Shown piece after piece: positions 22,151-35,111 of a stretch of 64,000 nucleotides of DNA; position 1 is the first letter of the stretch, and each line of letters starts with the position of its first letter. The stretch comes from Stramonita haemastoma (lineage: Eukaryota; Mollusca; Gastropoda; Neogastropoda; Muricidae), in the NCBI GenBank assembly GCA_030674155.1, contig CM060334.1, positions 40,667,151 through 40,731,150 on the forward strand, read 5' to 3'. Made by a program: the position numbers and the translations under genes. The notes beneath the pieces were generated by a model. The model saw only the letters and a program-made list of their open reading frames with translations, had not been told where the DNA came from and did not search any database.

Positions 22151-23367
22151 TCTCTCCTAGAGCTGGAATTAACTTATTAATTAGGATTTGATGATTATTA
22201 TGCACTAATGCAGTCTTTAGGTTGTATTCTTTTTGTTTGTAAAACTGTTCAATTTTTCAATCAAATAAAGAGATTGGACACATGTAAAGATTTTGACAAA
22301 TTATTTTACCAGAAATGGAAACTTGTTCACTTTTTCTCTAATTCAACCTACCATAGATAAAACTTTGTTTTGTTTTTAAATTGTCTGAATTGGAAGATGG
22401 AAGACGTTTTTATCTCAAGACCTACACTTGCACTTAATGACAGCATGGACTTTTTCCCTACAATATCTGTTCAAGAAAACTGGCAGTTGAGTTACTGTTA
22501 AGCAAGGCATTCAAGTAAGGAGTGACTGAATAACTGTTTCAAATCTTGCAAGTTTTAATTTGTGAATTATAGAGCTCTGCACAATTTTAAATTGAGCTTT
22601 TTTAATTTATTCTTAACCACATGACAACCCTAACATTTATATTATAATATAGCCTCTGTGGTTGGCGGGGCTATAATTAGTGTTAAATCATCAACCAGAC
22701 TGGACTAAAAAGCATTTGTCGAAGTTTTTTGTTTCATGACGCTTTAAACAAAATCAAGAATTTGTTTGTTCTTCCGTTATATCTCAAATTAGCTGCGTCA
22801 GAACACTTCACAAGCAAAGGCGAAAGTCTTTTTATCTCTTTCTAGTATTTCACTTAAGCCAATGGAGTTGGCAAACTTCTTTTATGTCCTGAAACAATAC
22901 TTAGATTGGGCTGAACTGTGAAACTTTTCAGGTTTTCTTATACACATGCTGGCAAAGTCAGAAAACTTTTTCTTTTTATTTTCTGTTGTTGTACTCGAAT
23001 CGGCAAAGTGGGAAAACTTTGTGGCTTTTCTATGATAAAACTGGCTAAGTTCAGAAATCCTGCAAGGTTTTTTTTATGACTTACACTGGCACTCGGAAAA
23101 GTCTGTATTTTCTGATTGATTGATATGAAGAAAATGTCTTACAAAAACAAGGAAAAGAAAATAAGCTAGAGGTTTTTTTTAAGTTCAATGGTTAAAACAA
23201 ATATCTATGTTTCACATGAAATGAGTATACACATTTCACAAAAAACAGGTTTTTTTCTGAATCATACACGAGTACACGTGATAGTCAAGATGATTTGTAA
23301 TAAAATCTTATGATATGCTATTTGTCTGAGTTCTTGTTCAAGAGCTGACCAAGTTCTCTATGAATAT

Positions 23368-23616
23368 TAAAGTTAAAGTCTGTCCCGAGCCATAAGGCTC
23401 ATCAGGCCGGTGCTTATCCCGGTTTCTGTGGCGTTAAGCGACTGAGAGTCATAGACTCCCCCCTGGATAGGACGCCAGTCTATCGCAGGATTAACCCCCA
23501 ACACAAGGTTGGTACCCCTTTTACACCTGGGTGGGGTGAGAATATAGCCGTAAAGTGCCTTTTCCAAGGGCACAACGCCATAGCGGCATAGCTGGGATCT
23601 AACCCTTTAACTTTAA
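23368..23616 (-). mobile_element. SINE family B copy lacking its tRNA head, with 35-bp flanking duplication
   Basis: The body matches the full copies at 55652 and 59013: GCCGGTGCTTATCCCGGTTT, GACGCCAGTCTATCGCAGGA, CCCCTTTTACACCTGGGTG and AAAGTGCCTT. The pol III box region is absent. Its outer ends are the inverted pair TTAAAGTTAAAG and CTTTAACTTTAA. The identical 35-bp sequence beginning CTTGTTCAAGAGCTGACC occurs at 23333-23367 and 23617-23651. Confidence 0.85.
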
Positions 23617-25214
23617 CTTGTTCAAGAGCTGACCAAGTTCTCTATGAATATATCATATAAATAATGCAGACAGGGTGAAAATCTGATTAAGTGACTGAGA
23701 CAGTCAAGGGAAAAACAACTGTTAACTTTTTTTTCCCGCTTTGCCATAATATGATATAGTTCTCTCAAAAAACATAGAGAGCAATAAAAAGCAATCAATA
23801 ATCTTTTAAAAAGACTGAATTTGAAAGCCCCCCCCCCCCCCCCCCCCTGAAAATACACAAATTAATAGTAAATTTCTCAACTGCATCATTTAATAGTTGC
23901 TATACTTGCTTTGCTACTCCTTGAATCTAGCTGACTGAAAAAGATTTAATGAATTCAGCAGCTGGTGAAAATTACCATAAAATGTTGATTTTGTTGTTGT
24001 TGTTGCTAAAGCATTCCCCAGTTTAAATTAAGCACCCTAGGGGTCACCCAGACTATGCACTTTATCTCGCTTCTCACACCTGGAAATAACTGAGAAAATA
24101 CACACTAGACGAGAAGGTTCAAATACCCCACCAAATTATGGGCTTTCACATCCCAAATTCACATACATATTTTTGCTCCTCCTTTATATCAGAAGATACA
24201 GGTTATTATAATAAGAGCTTCCCGAGGATAAACCATAAGGCAATCACGACATTACATTTCAAAATTTAAAAGTTTGCTTTCAAAACAAAACAAACAAAAA
24301 AAGCTGTGTGCCTGGGCAAATACTTTATTATGATTTAGACCTGTAGACTATGTAGAAAATTATCTGACAAAATATTTTGCAGACATAGCAAATAATTATC
24401 AAAAGTAAAATAGAAACTATAACTATAAAACTAGGCACTACCTGTGGTGGTACTCCTAGTAAAAGTAGTTAAAAGTAGTATTAATTAGTAGTAATACAAT
24501 AGTAACTAGTAGAAGTAGCTAAAGCTGCAGTGCTCAGAATAGTAAAAGCAGCAGCAACAGCAATGTTGACCAGTCTATAGTACAATACTGTCAATAGCAT
24601 CAATGGTCCAAGAAGTAGTACTAGACTAGCACAGTAGCAGTGAAAGCTGTTCAATTATCCTCTTTTTATTTTTTTTAAGTTTCAAACTGCTTTGCATACA
24701 CTGATACAGACATAATTAGGTAAGCATGCTTTACATACTGAAGCCAGTGACGGGTAAAATCCTTTCCTTCCATCATGTACAACCGGCCTCATTGATTAAA
24801 AAATGAACCACTCTATTGCGTGCTTGCTATAAATCCAATTAATATAGGTTATCGGAACTCTCAACACCCGGTGAGTCAATGTTAATCTGACAATGAAACC
24901 TGATCAGCAAAGGTATGCAGTATCTGATTCCTTTTTTTTCCATTCTTTCTTTTTGTCTTCTGTTTTGTCATAAAGCAATCCAAGATCATTTTAAACATGC
25001 TGATTTTGGTTTTTGTCAAGACTTAGTATTAAAATCCATCAACTTTTCATAAAAAGATAGTCTGGAAACTATTGCCAGTGGCATGGGCGATGCAACCATA
25101 CTCAGCATCCATCCTGCTACCTGGAGAAGGATGGGGTCCACTGGCCCAAGACAGACTGCCTGAAGGTTTCACTGTACACTGTGCACACTGCCCCAACAAC
25201 CCCACACTAGAGCT

Positions 25215-25270
25215 ATCAAAAGGAGTTCCAAGTCAAGTCAAGGCAAGTCAAAGATTTTGCACATCAATAA
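25215..25270 (-). repeat. Possible LINE tail (TTGACTTGCC-type repeats)
   Basis: AGTCAAGTCAAGGCAAGTCA on the plus strand is the complement of a degenerate TTGAC tail like that at 39697. No coding sequence could be tied to it. Confidence 0.3.
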
Positions 25271-26447
25271 GCATCACAGACAGGTCTGTAATTGAGTTTA
25301 TTTATAAAGTTGATCACAATAAAAAGCTGAGCACCATAATCAAAGCACAGTAGTAGAGAGGAGGAGGAGGGGAAAACACTGGCTCAGTTGAAACAAATAG
25401 TTTGTAAACACTTCTTTTCCTTTCTGTTTCTAAAGTTGCGTTGTTTAATATTGCTCAGTTTTCCTGTGAATACAAAAATGTAGGACACATTAAACTGTTT
25501 GTCTGTCTGTGTATGAACTTCTGTGCATTTAGATCAATAAAACTCAGTGTTGAGAGATGTTTTTATAAAAAATTTATAGAAGGTTTCTACATGTCCACTA
25601 GTGCAGCAGATAAGATTACTTTTAGAACAATCAGCAATAAACACCTAAAAAAAAAAATTCATTCATTTTGTTTATCACAACTTGTTCGCATGCATACTCA
25701 TTATGCATGTTGTTTAGAAATTCATATAAAATGTTCTCAAAATGTAAACAAAGGACCTTTCTGTTTCTTTACTTTCCTCTCTCTTTCTACCCCCCCTCCC
25801 CCCAAACACACAACACACACACATATGCACACACACCCATACTCTGTCACTCTAAGTTATCAAACAGTAAGAACAAAGGATGAATTCTACCTCAGTTATC
25901 TACTTTTATTTATTATAAACATCTTAAATTAACCAAACCATTTTTTTAAAAAAAAACAAGCCTCCATGGTGGAACTTTTGAACACACACTAACATCAGAT
26001 GACCCACACAAATACATGAATACTGACCAAAAGAAAAAGAAAAAAGAACAAAACAATGGACAAGCAAAAGTTAAGTTACCAAAAAAAGTTTAAAGTTCTT
26101 TTCAGTTTTCTTTTGTTGACCTATGATTATAGTTATAGTGTGTATGCTACAGGGAATAAATCAGCAAAGCAAATTATAGGTCATACGTCCTCATTCCTGG
26201 GTGACTTAGTGTTTTGACACTCAACTTCAGCATAAAATAAACCCTGCCTTTGAACACTCAGTACTTAACCTGTCACTCTTGTCAGTTCCCTGTGTCATGC
26301 CTTTATCCAGGGTGCTCACTACAGATTAAAATACATCCAGGTCATTTATGATGGTTATATCGTCATTTTAACAATTTTGTGATGTGCACATTTTCCATTA
26401 TGAATCGCTCATATCTGGCAGAGTGTGAATCATGAATTTATATATGA

Positions 26448-26522
26448 GCGCGCACACACATTCGCGCGCACACACATTCGCGCGCACACACATTCCCACC
26501 ACACACATCACACACACACACA
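26448..26522. repeat. Three copies of a 19-bp GC/CA unit
   Basis: CGCGCACACACATTCG is repeated in tandem three times, then (CA)n. Confidence 0.9.
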
Positions 26523-28199
26523 GTTTTTAAGTAAAGCACAGCACTGAATGCCAATATTACATTTTGTTGTTGTTGCAATGATTGAGGATGCCATTACTGT
26601 CTGGTTGTTTTTAGTGATTCTTCCCCCTAGTTTTTGTATGAAGTTGTTTTTGTGTGTGTATTTATAACAAGTGTATTCTCTTGTTGGATTTTAACGGCTG
26701 CTATTTAAATTAATCTCAGCTGTTTACTTTTGTTTCAGTTTTTTTAGAGAGAGGTTGTTTTGATTTGTTGTTGTTTTTGAAAATATTACATCTTTTTTGT
26801 TGTTATGTAATTGAACAACTTAAGTATTTTACAACACCTCAAACACCTCTCACTCCTCTGTGTTGTTGTGTGCACTGGATTTTTGTCTTCTGTCTAGTGT
26901 CTGGACCTACAGACATCCTGAACTGATCAATGCCAGCGTCTAATTTTAAAATCTATGGATCTGACAGTGGTATATATATATACCCAGTTACATACCAGCC
27001 CCAATTTTTCTTCCCAATCGTTAGGTTCAATAGTCCCCCCTCCTCCTCCTTTTCTTAGACAGTAGAAACTAACTGTGTGATTCACTACCATAACATTTCA
27101 TGCTGCACTTTTGCGCTGTGAGTCATCAACAATCATTTTTTAAAGACCAAAATTCAAGGTTTCTGTCTTTAAAAAAATCAATAATATTACATACATGTAC
27201 CGTTTCATTACTTCATACAAAGTTCTTAGGAACAACCTGGATACATTCCATTACTCTTTCTTATGATTTGAAGTTGTAATTTTAAAGAAAAAATTATTTT
27301 AAAAAAAAATGTTGTTGTGTTAAGAAAACTGAAAAGAATACACAGAAATGTAATTACTGTTAACATAAAATAACACACCATAATCAATGATTGTGATATT
27401 ACTTTCCATAAAAGAAGTAAAAATGTGAATACTATATCAACAAACAAAAAGAAAAAAAAAAGGGCAAGCGTAAAATTTATGACTAACGGCAGGATCAACC
27501 AGAATGCAAAGAAAATCTAGTTTCCAGATGCTGTAAACATGTATCATACAAATATATCTGTTATTACTAATATTAGGTACTCCATCTATTATAATCAGTC
27601 TAAAACCACAACTTCAGATCATAACATGTACCAAAATACATAATCCATCATCTGCATCTGAAATGGGGACAAACTTTGTTTCTTCTTTTTATAGAAATTT
27701 TACTCTCAAAGTTTCTTTGATCATTGATGCCACTTGTTAGCAATGATTTTCAACCTCTAGATCACATTGCCATGTCAACTCAACTTTACTCCACCCTCAC
27801 ATATTTCTTGGTAGGAAAAGTAAACATTCTGAACAGAAAGCCTACCCAACTCACAGAGAAATGCAATTACTTTCTATCTAGATCTATTAGTATTGATTTG
27901 TTTTAATACTATTATTAGTGTGTATTGTACACATTCTTCTTTTGGTCCCAAACTGAAGGTAAGATTGTTTAGTCATGCTGAAAGGGCAATCCTATAACTT
28001 ACAATATTATGTTATCCAAGCAGATTTCAGACTTCAAAAAAAAAGCTTTTGACATATAATGAACACGATTGACTCAGTCAATCAGTTTACCATGAAATGA
28101 GCAAATTTTATTCATATCACTGACCAAAGGAATGCACTGTCTAGAGCTCAGAGTCTATACATTGTACAGAAAACTTGATAAATTTATGACTGCCATGAA

Positions 28200-28468
28200 A
28201 TAGCCTGATTCAGATCAGCACTGGAAGGGATGTATGATACATTATAGCCCAATTCAGATAGCATTGGAAGGGATACACAGTATAGCTTAATTCAGATCAG
28301 CAATGGAAGGAATACACAGTACAGCCTGATTCAGATCATGATTAGACGGGATACAGTATAGCCTAATTCAGATCAGCATTGGAAGGGATACAGAATAGCC
28401 TAATTCAGATCAGCAGATCAGCATTAGAAGGGATACATAGTATAGCCTGATTCAGATCAGCATTCCCA
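28200..28468. repeat. Minisatellite, ~40-45-bp unit, about seven copies
   Basis: The unit approximates TAGCCTAATTCAGATCAGCA followed by TTGGAAGGGATACACAGTA. The copies vary in length and substitution, and one has the short doubling CAGATCAGCAGATCAGCA. It lies in the 19-kb receptor intron, about 0.7 kb from the L1 exon. Confidence 0.95.
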
Positions 28469-29009
28469 GGAAAGAAACAGAAACAGTTCAGGCTGACAGA
28501 CAGACAACAGCAAAAGAGTTTGAATAGTCTGACTTAGTGACAACACAAGGGAAAATCTTGTAACTTGGTTCAAATACAATATAAAATGACAGATAAACAC
28601 TCCTTCATGGTCAGAAATTGTGCACACAGCAAATAATTAAATGCTACACTAGGCCTTTTAAAAACTCAAAATCAACTGTATTAATTAATCACTGGAACTA
28701 TAATATATCATATGCTTTTATGCACTGTTCTGAAACTGTGTCTTGTGTTTTTTGGAAACAAATACCACAATCTAACAGTTTCTACAACTTATGACCCTGG
28801 AAGGAAAATTAATCACAACACACAGAAAAAGACTAATTTGCAAAAAAGATCACAAAATGGACATTCCATGAATTCCACCTGACACTTCTGTTATCTGATA
28901 ACAAACTTCAATAATGACTCTTCACTTCAAAGAGTCAAGGTAACATGTTTGGCAAGAACAGAACTTTAAAAATATTCTACTACACTACTTAACCAAGATG
29001 CTATGAGTA

Positions 29010-29145
29010 CAATTTTTTTTTTTTTTTTTTGTTCCTCAGCTAGAGCTCCAAGGTTCATCAATAAGGCAATAGTGAGATTCTGCATATAAATGAGTCCGCT
29101 CTTACCCACCATTAAGGTAGATGTATTCAGACTTTGAGGAGCATA
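29010..29145 (-). mobile_element. SINE family E, 3' fragment beside the L1 exon
   Basis: GTTCCTCAGCTAGAGCTC, CCCACCATTAAGGTAG and the adjoining T run match 32762-32850. It lies just downstream of the L1 exon's donor within the receptor transcript. Confidence 0.65.
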
Positions 29146-29190
29146 CAATACCCCCCCCCAAATGATACCAGACGAATGAAAATGACTCAC

Positions 29191-29732
29191 CCAGATTCTT
29201 TTGACAGTGCTGTGATGTCCAGCACCGCCGGGCCTCTTTGCCATCCACTTTGGTGCTGGAGCAGTGCTCAGGACAATGATTCACACACTCCGTTTCATCC
29301 TTGTTCTCCTGGATGTGGTGATCACTCTCCTTCAGCCCCACAGCTATCCGGGACCAGTCGATGGTGCCCACATAGCACAGCTTGTTGTTCTTCGTCAGCC
29401 GCACTGCCCCACGCATGATGGTGTTGAGAGACACCAGACCTATCTCCTCCAGGTCCGGCATCTCATAGGCCACCAGAGCATAGTTGTAGAACAAATCCTG
29501 CCCGCGAATCACCGCCAGGTTGGGGAAAATGTGACGCAGCGTTTTCAGGCCATAGACACGATACAGCAGGAGGTGACCGGTGATTTCTTGGAGCTGTGGG
29601 AACTGAAATTTTTCGTAATCCTTCTGCTCCGTGTGGTCGATGAGGAGGATGTGAAGGTTGCCCTCAATGACCGTGCAGTTCTCCAGCTGTTTAAATCCTT
29701 CCACATTGTTCCGGATGTCAATACTGCCACAG
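29191..29732 (-). CDS. Insulin-receptor-like gene, exon encoding L1 domain and start of Cys-rich region
   Basis: This 542-bp internal exon encodes the first ligand-binding leucine-rich (L1) domain of an insulin/IGF-1 receptor family tyrosine kinase, which binds insulin-like peptides outside the cell. The translation opens CGSIDIRNN, then LENCTVIEG, LLLYRVYGLKTL, FPNLAVIRG, NKLCYVGTIDWSRI and RCWTSQHCQKN. These are the same landmarks, in the same order, as in vertebrate INSR/IGF1R. The acceptor is TTTCAG at 29733-29738 and the donor is GTGAGT at 29185-29190. The exon begins with one base of a split codon and ends in phase 1, which joins exactly to the exon at 9680-9863 (codon G|AG, Glu). Its size is close to that of the large second exon of vertebrate INSR. 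It is the most confidently coding stretch in the window. I see no frameshift in it. Confidence 0.96.
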
Positions 29733-30487
29733 CTGAAATTCATAGAAGTGTGGATCAGTGACAATTCATTGGTTTGAACAACAACATTAATAATTCATAA
29801 TGAATTCACATAAATCAATGCATCAAGTAACATGCTGGTGATAAAAAGTTGTGCAGAACAATTCACCTTTGTGTCAGTAGGACTGAAATTCATAGAAATA
29901 TGGATTAGTTAGACAATTCATTTCAATAAGATTTCCAATTATCAATTCATGTTAAAATATGGAGGGAAAATATTGTGCAGTGCAACTCATTTTTATATTA
30001 CTTTAGTGATAGTAGGCCTTACTCTTTAAAATTCTATCTACTGGTACCAAGTCCAACAATCTAAGAATTAATTTATAGCAAATTACATAAATTATGCGTG
30101 CACATGCACACAAACACACACAAAGAGTGTGAATGCACACACCCACTCAAATTATGTCACATGCACACGCAATGACACCTCAATATAAAAGACCCCCCTT
30201 CTTCTATACCAAGAAAGAGATGATACTGTTAGACTTGCCATGCTGGGTCACTGTTTGTAACCTATCAGGTTAAATAGACAACACGCCTGCCACCCAACTC
30301 ACAATACTCAATCCATGGCTACACGCTACCCTCCTTTCATCCTTTCTTTACCTGTTGCAACCTTTTTTTTTTTTTAAAGAGAAGAAAAGAAAAACTGCAT
30401 GCATGCACTTGACAAGGAAGTAAACAGAGAGCCCTACACCAATTATTGTCTGTTTTTTCACTACCCTGGTGGCAACAAAAAATGAGA

Positions 30488-30770
30488 GTGGCTAACTGGT
30501 CCGGGGGTGAGAGAGCTGAATGGTTTGAGATCAGATTCAAGATCTGAAGGCAACTGAGACCCCAGGTTCCAGTCTCCCCTGAGGTGTCTGTCCTTTCAAG
30601 GGGATTTTTTTCCCATGACTCTATTCCCCTGTCAGTTCTTAGGACGAGATCTAAAAATGGAAGACTGGTGCATAAAAGCATGCAGAATATCTTCCCACAC
30701 ATTCATTAAAAACCCACCCACATTCCACAATAAAGTTAGACCAGCTATGACCAGTCGTATGGATGACATG
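30488..30770 (+). mobile_element. SINE family A, strongly diverged copy
   Basis: It is recognisable by CCCAGGTTCCAGTC, CTTTCAAGGGGATTTTTTTC, ACGAGATCTAAAA and GCAGAATATCTTCCCACACA in the family order. It is the most decayed family A copy seen here. Confidence 0.5.
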
Positions 30771-31703
30771 AACATATACCTAGCATGCACTCTGGAAAGG
30801 GATGGGTTCAGTCATGTGGTTTAACTTGACCAAGACACACACCCTGAAAAGTTCAGTGCAGTGCCCCACTATTCAAATCAAGGGCTGAAGGGAGTGCGCA
30901 GTCAAGTGGAGTCAACAAGACAGGATTATGTGTGCACAATCATTCATGATAGTTTTTGAGATGGTGCCAAGTTGAGCAGTGAGTTGGGTTGCATTAAATA
31001 AAAACTTTGCAATTTACAATGATTCAAGATGGTTTCAAATTTGGGATCAGGTTATCTTGAACTTGCAGTTCATGGGAATAACATGACAACATGAGCAATG
31101 CAACTGCATACCAGCTTCATGCTTGTGAAATCCCCAGGAACAATAACTGATAAAGTTCCCACTCATGAATTCATAGTTTATGATCTGTGCTTCTGAAAGA
31201 TATAATGATCATCATACATAATGTGTACTTGCAAAACACGGCTAGACCCAGTGCTGCTATAGTGCTAGATTCCAGTCTTAAGTAATTTTGTAATCTAGAG
31301 AAATTAGATCTTACAATGCACTGCAAACTTAACTTCATTTCTCTCAAGTTCCAATTACCCAATACTTTCCAAATATTTTGCTGTAATCTTGAGACAGATT
31401 TTACATTCTATTTGAATTCCAACTGACATGAAGGGGGGGGGGGGGGGGGAACCAAACTGAATTCATGCCTGGGGTAGAAAGTGTCATCTTTGAGAGGGGG
31501 GAGGATGATCAGCCCCACTTTACATGCTGCAGGGTCAATAATCCTGTTTTGTGTGTCGGTTACTGTCTATAATATTGGCATAGTGTTCTTAAAAATAAAG
31601 GATACACCTCTGTTGCTAGTCTTACAATTCAACAGGGGTTGTTTTCACAGATTTCCGTTGCATCATGATTCCTGAATCAATCTTGTCAATAATCAGAAAA
31701 ATA

Positions 31704-31705
<2 letters not shown>

Positions 31706-31755
<50 letters not shown>
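31706..31755. repeat. (GT)n microsatellite
   Basis: About 24 uninterrupted GT units in presumed receptor intron 1. Confidence 0.97.
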
Positions 31756-31761
<6 letters not shown>

Positions 31762-31919
31762 TTACACACATGCCTGCACTTATGTGTGCACACCCAAGTG
31801 CATACATCATTACATGCATGAGTCAATGCAAGCCTGTCTGGAAAGCGAAAAGTCTGGGTCGGAGTGTGCGTGGTTCGTATTCCGTTTGGGCCCAAACCTT
31901 TTTCCTTATCCATTAGATC

Positions 31920-32215
31920 ATGATTGGTGGTCTGGGTTCTAGTCTTTTGGATGAGACGGTAAACTGAGGTCCCGTGTGTTACACATCATTATTTAGCGCA
32001 CATAAAAGAACCCACAGCAACAAGGGGGTTGTCCCTGGCAAAATTCTGTAGAAAAAAGCCACTCCGATAGGTAAACGAATACAATTGCTGAAGGAAAAAG
32101 GATAAAAAAATGGGTAGGTGCAGCACTCGTGGTGACACACTCTCCCCAGGGAGAGCAGCCCAAATTTCACGCAGAGAAATCTGCTGTGACATAAAGTCAT
32201 ATAAATAAATAAAGA
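31920..32215 (+). mobile_element. SINE-like repeat, family C
   Basis: It reads GGATGAGACGGTAAACTGAG, CACATAAAAGAACCCACAGC, CCTGGCAAAATTCTGTAGAA, GGAGAGCAGCCCAAATTTCA and AGAGAAATCTGCTGTGACAT, ending in ATAAATAAATAAAG. Parts recur at 17085-17215 and 58565-58650, which shows it is interspersed. Confidence 0.75.
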
Positions 32216-32730
32216 AATAATGTAGAAAAATTTACAAAACTAACCATTTGCAGGTATGGGACTTCTTTTTCAAATGCAATGCTCAATTGATTTTTTTAAT
32301 TTTTTTAATAGAAATAGGAAGGTTATTAAACATCTGCATGCATTCATATTTAACTGCATACATAATATGAAAATGAGTGAAGCACTCTTTTCCCTTTTTT
32401 AGACAGAACGATGCTCAACTGAAAAGAGAATAGTAAGCGGAATAAGGTCAGAGTCCTAACATTATCTAATTTATGACAAAGATAAGATATTGATCAAAAA
32501 AGGAGACCCAGATTTTTCTAACATTTCTGTCAGAGCGTTACAGTGTAATGTCAGCCCGGAAATATTGACAGACTAGCATCTCCTTATTTACCTCTAGACA
32601 CCAAAACTATACAGCCCACTCATAATGTGCACAGGTTGCCCGCACAGTTTAAAAAAAACAAATTTTTTTTTTTTTTTTTTAAAGCACTTTCATTTTATTA
32701 CATGTACCCAGAAATGATCACAAATTCATT

Positions 32731-33120
32731 GTTTTTTTTTTTTGGGGGGGTTGGGTTTTTTGTTCCTCAGCTAGGGCTCTGAGGTTCACCTATGCTGAGA
32801 TTTTTGCATACGAGACACATTTTGTTCCCACCATTAAGGCAGCCTCATTCCCATTTCAAGAATACAGGTGGAAATTAAACTTGCACATTTTGCCTTGCTC
32901 TTTTTGATTTTCAACTGTCATGGGTTCTTTTGATATGCACAGGACCCTAAGCACACGGGTCTGACTGGTTTGAGGTCTCCTCTGAAAGACTTGATTTTCA
33001 CTTCGATTTTCCAGTTAAACTACGGAGAAAGGGTAAAGCTGGGAATAGAACACAGAACCTCACAGTTTACTTGTTAGACAGGTGAATACATGTCTAAGCC
33101 ATTCTGCCACTTTTCTTATG
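32731..33120 (-). mobile_element. tRNA-derived SINE, family E, with poly-A tail and target-site duplication
   Basis: On the minus strand it starts GTGGCAGAATGGCTTAGACA, with a tRNA-like arm and GAGGTTCTGTGTTC as a degenerate B box. It ends CTAGCTGAGGAAC followed by a poly-A/C run. AATTCATT flanks it at 32723-32730 and 33121-33128. Its 3' portion recurs at 29010-29145. Confidence 0.75.
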
Positions 33121-34707
33121 AATTCATTTACATTTTACACCACAATGTATGCTTGTAAATGATTTTTTCCCGTCTCAGCCACCCCACCCCCATCTTTTTA
33201 TGTTTCTCCCCGTATTTCAAGCACTGCTATTTTCCATAAGTTAGATGAATGAATTCATGAAACTGTTCTCTGAATTTTTAAACAGAAAAAGTCAACTTTA
33301 GCTAAAAGAGGGTAAAATGTCATACTTCATTAATCATACAGAAAAGGGCAGATTTTTTTTTTTTTTTACAACTTCATTCTGGCTTTATAAAAGACTAATA
33401 ACCAACCAAAGAAATTCTATAAATTTTCTGACCTGTGATTTTTTTTTTATTTACATATTGTATAAATTTATAAACCCATAGGCACACATCACTGCATGTC
33501 ATATCATTTTGAGATCTATCTATACCTGTGCTGATTTGAAAATTAACAGACCAACATCACAGCTCTATTTGTCAGAGATTAAAGTCCATGACGACCAAAA
33601 ACAAAAGTGAGGAGCAAAATCAAATTCATCCAATTGTGGCTACATCTTCCAAAGTCAGAGTACTTGAAAAGAGACATGCACACTAACTTCTCATCCAGTT
33701 TGCACTTTAAATTTCTCACAGTGATTACCAGGGGGGATGAGTGAATCAGAGCACACCATACTATTACTAGGTGTCCCCCAGGAAGATAAGCTGGGGAACG
33801 TGCAATGACAATGTTCAACAAACTGTAGCTCTACAAGAATTTAATATGTAATCGAATGTTTTACAACAGATCAAATGGAAAAAAATATCTGGCATGGAGC
33901 GCCAAGTACACAAATTTGTAAATTATGTTAATTAAAAGAATTTTTTTTTAATTTCAGTTAAAATCAAAGAACCAACTTACGAAGACATGATTTCTGAGTG
34001 ACAATTTCTCTCTCTTGATTTAACTGTGATTACTATGCTAGGGCAGTATAGGGCTGAATGTTAAACAAACAAACAAAAAGTATGCTTTTTCCAACACCTT
34101 CTGAAAATATAACAGATTCAATTCAATTCTCCCTCTCAATCTTTGCAGGTCTTGTGAATGTTAATGATACAAAAAGCGACTGTTCAAAATACCCCCCCCC
34201 CCCAAAAAAAAACCCAACAACAACCCAACCCAACAACAACAAAACAACCAAACAAACCCAACCAAACAAAAAAAATCACCCCCCCCCCCACACACACACA
34301 CACACACCAAAAATACAACAACAAACAAACAAACAACCTACAAATTTCCAAGACAGGGCAGTTCCTGAAAGTGAAGCCCTGTGAAAAACACTGAATTCCC
34401 CCCCCCCCCCAATCATGATAGCAACCTAAATGTCATGACTACAACTTTCATCAATAGTACTATTAATAGTATTATTATCATCATTATAATAAGTAAGTAT
34501 ACATGGTAGGTCTACATCAAGTACATGTATACCAAATGTGACTAAGATTACTGACACACAAATGTCACAAAATTACATAATGAATGAGACATGAGACATG
34601 AAGATTCAGGATAATGTGGTTTGTCATTATCCATTTGTGTGCTTGACATACATGTATGCTCATACTCATAGTGAGTTCATCATCAGTCAGAATGTATGAA
34701 AACATAT

Positions 34708-35111
34708 GACGCTCCGCACGAATGAGTCGCTAGCACATTACCCAATTTTGCTCTAGAGCCATTAAAGGCAGGTAGGGTCAAGTTGTCAATTTGAGATTTT
34801 GATTAATTATTAAACTATATCCGTTTATCTACCTTATAATGAAATATCAAGACATAATTTTTATCCTTTTGCTTTTAAATATGTTTTGAAATACCCAAGC
34901 CTCATTCTGACAACGTGTTACGAAATAACTTGTCCGTTTCTCATTTTGCCACTTCCTGTAGTCTATCATTTCAAATTGTAATAACTTTGTACAGATTTGT
35001 CGATTTTCAATCTGTTTTTGTATTTGATAGCCACTTTATTGCACATTAATACATGTCAATAACTAAAAATTGACCTCATGTGCACTCCGTCTCATTATGT
35101 GGTGGAGCGTC
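34708..35111. mobile_element. 404-bp MITE with imperfect TIRs and ACATAT target-site duplication
   Basis: The left end GACGCTCCGCACGAATGAG and the right end (reverse complement GACGCTCCACCACATAATGAG) form imperfect terminal inverted repeats. ACATAT occurs at 34702-34707 and 35112-35117. No coding capacity is evident. The interior is AT-rich. Confidence 0.75.

Larger units (their letters stand above)
9864..29190 (-). other. Receptor intron (~19.3 kb) between L1 and Cys-rich exons
   Basis: Bounded by the GTGAGT donor and TTGCAG acceptor of the flanking exons. It holds the Tigger and DIRS-like remnants, family A, B, C and G repeats, the 28.2-kb minisatellite and many microsatellites. The stretches 11.0-12.2, 18.4-19.0, 22.2-23.3, 23.9-26.4 and 26.5-28.1 kb show AT-rich sequence with no convincing gene or exon. 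Confidence 0.85.

Noticed and set aside
23373..23573. Minus-strand frame of 66 codons, also seen at 55.7-55.95 kb
   Set aside because: It is the translation of SINE family B. The repeat structure with target-site duplications explains its recurrence.
25072..25353. 93-codon plus-strand frame
   Set aside because: No recognisable motif, and it runs into a TTGAC-type LINE tail. It is probably repeat-derived non-coding sequence.
28200..28468. CRISPR-like array
   Set aside because: The units are contiguous degenerate minisatellite copies without unique spacers, in an animal intron.
29264..29761. 165-codon plus-strand frame opposite the L1 exon
   Set aside because: It is the antisense shadow of the receptor exon, which has clear homology and splice sites on the minus strand.
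33579..33821. 80-codon minus-strand frame with a hydrophobic C-terminus
   Set aside because: No homology recognised, no supporting splice sites, and its length is expected by chance in AT-rich sequence.
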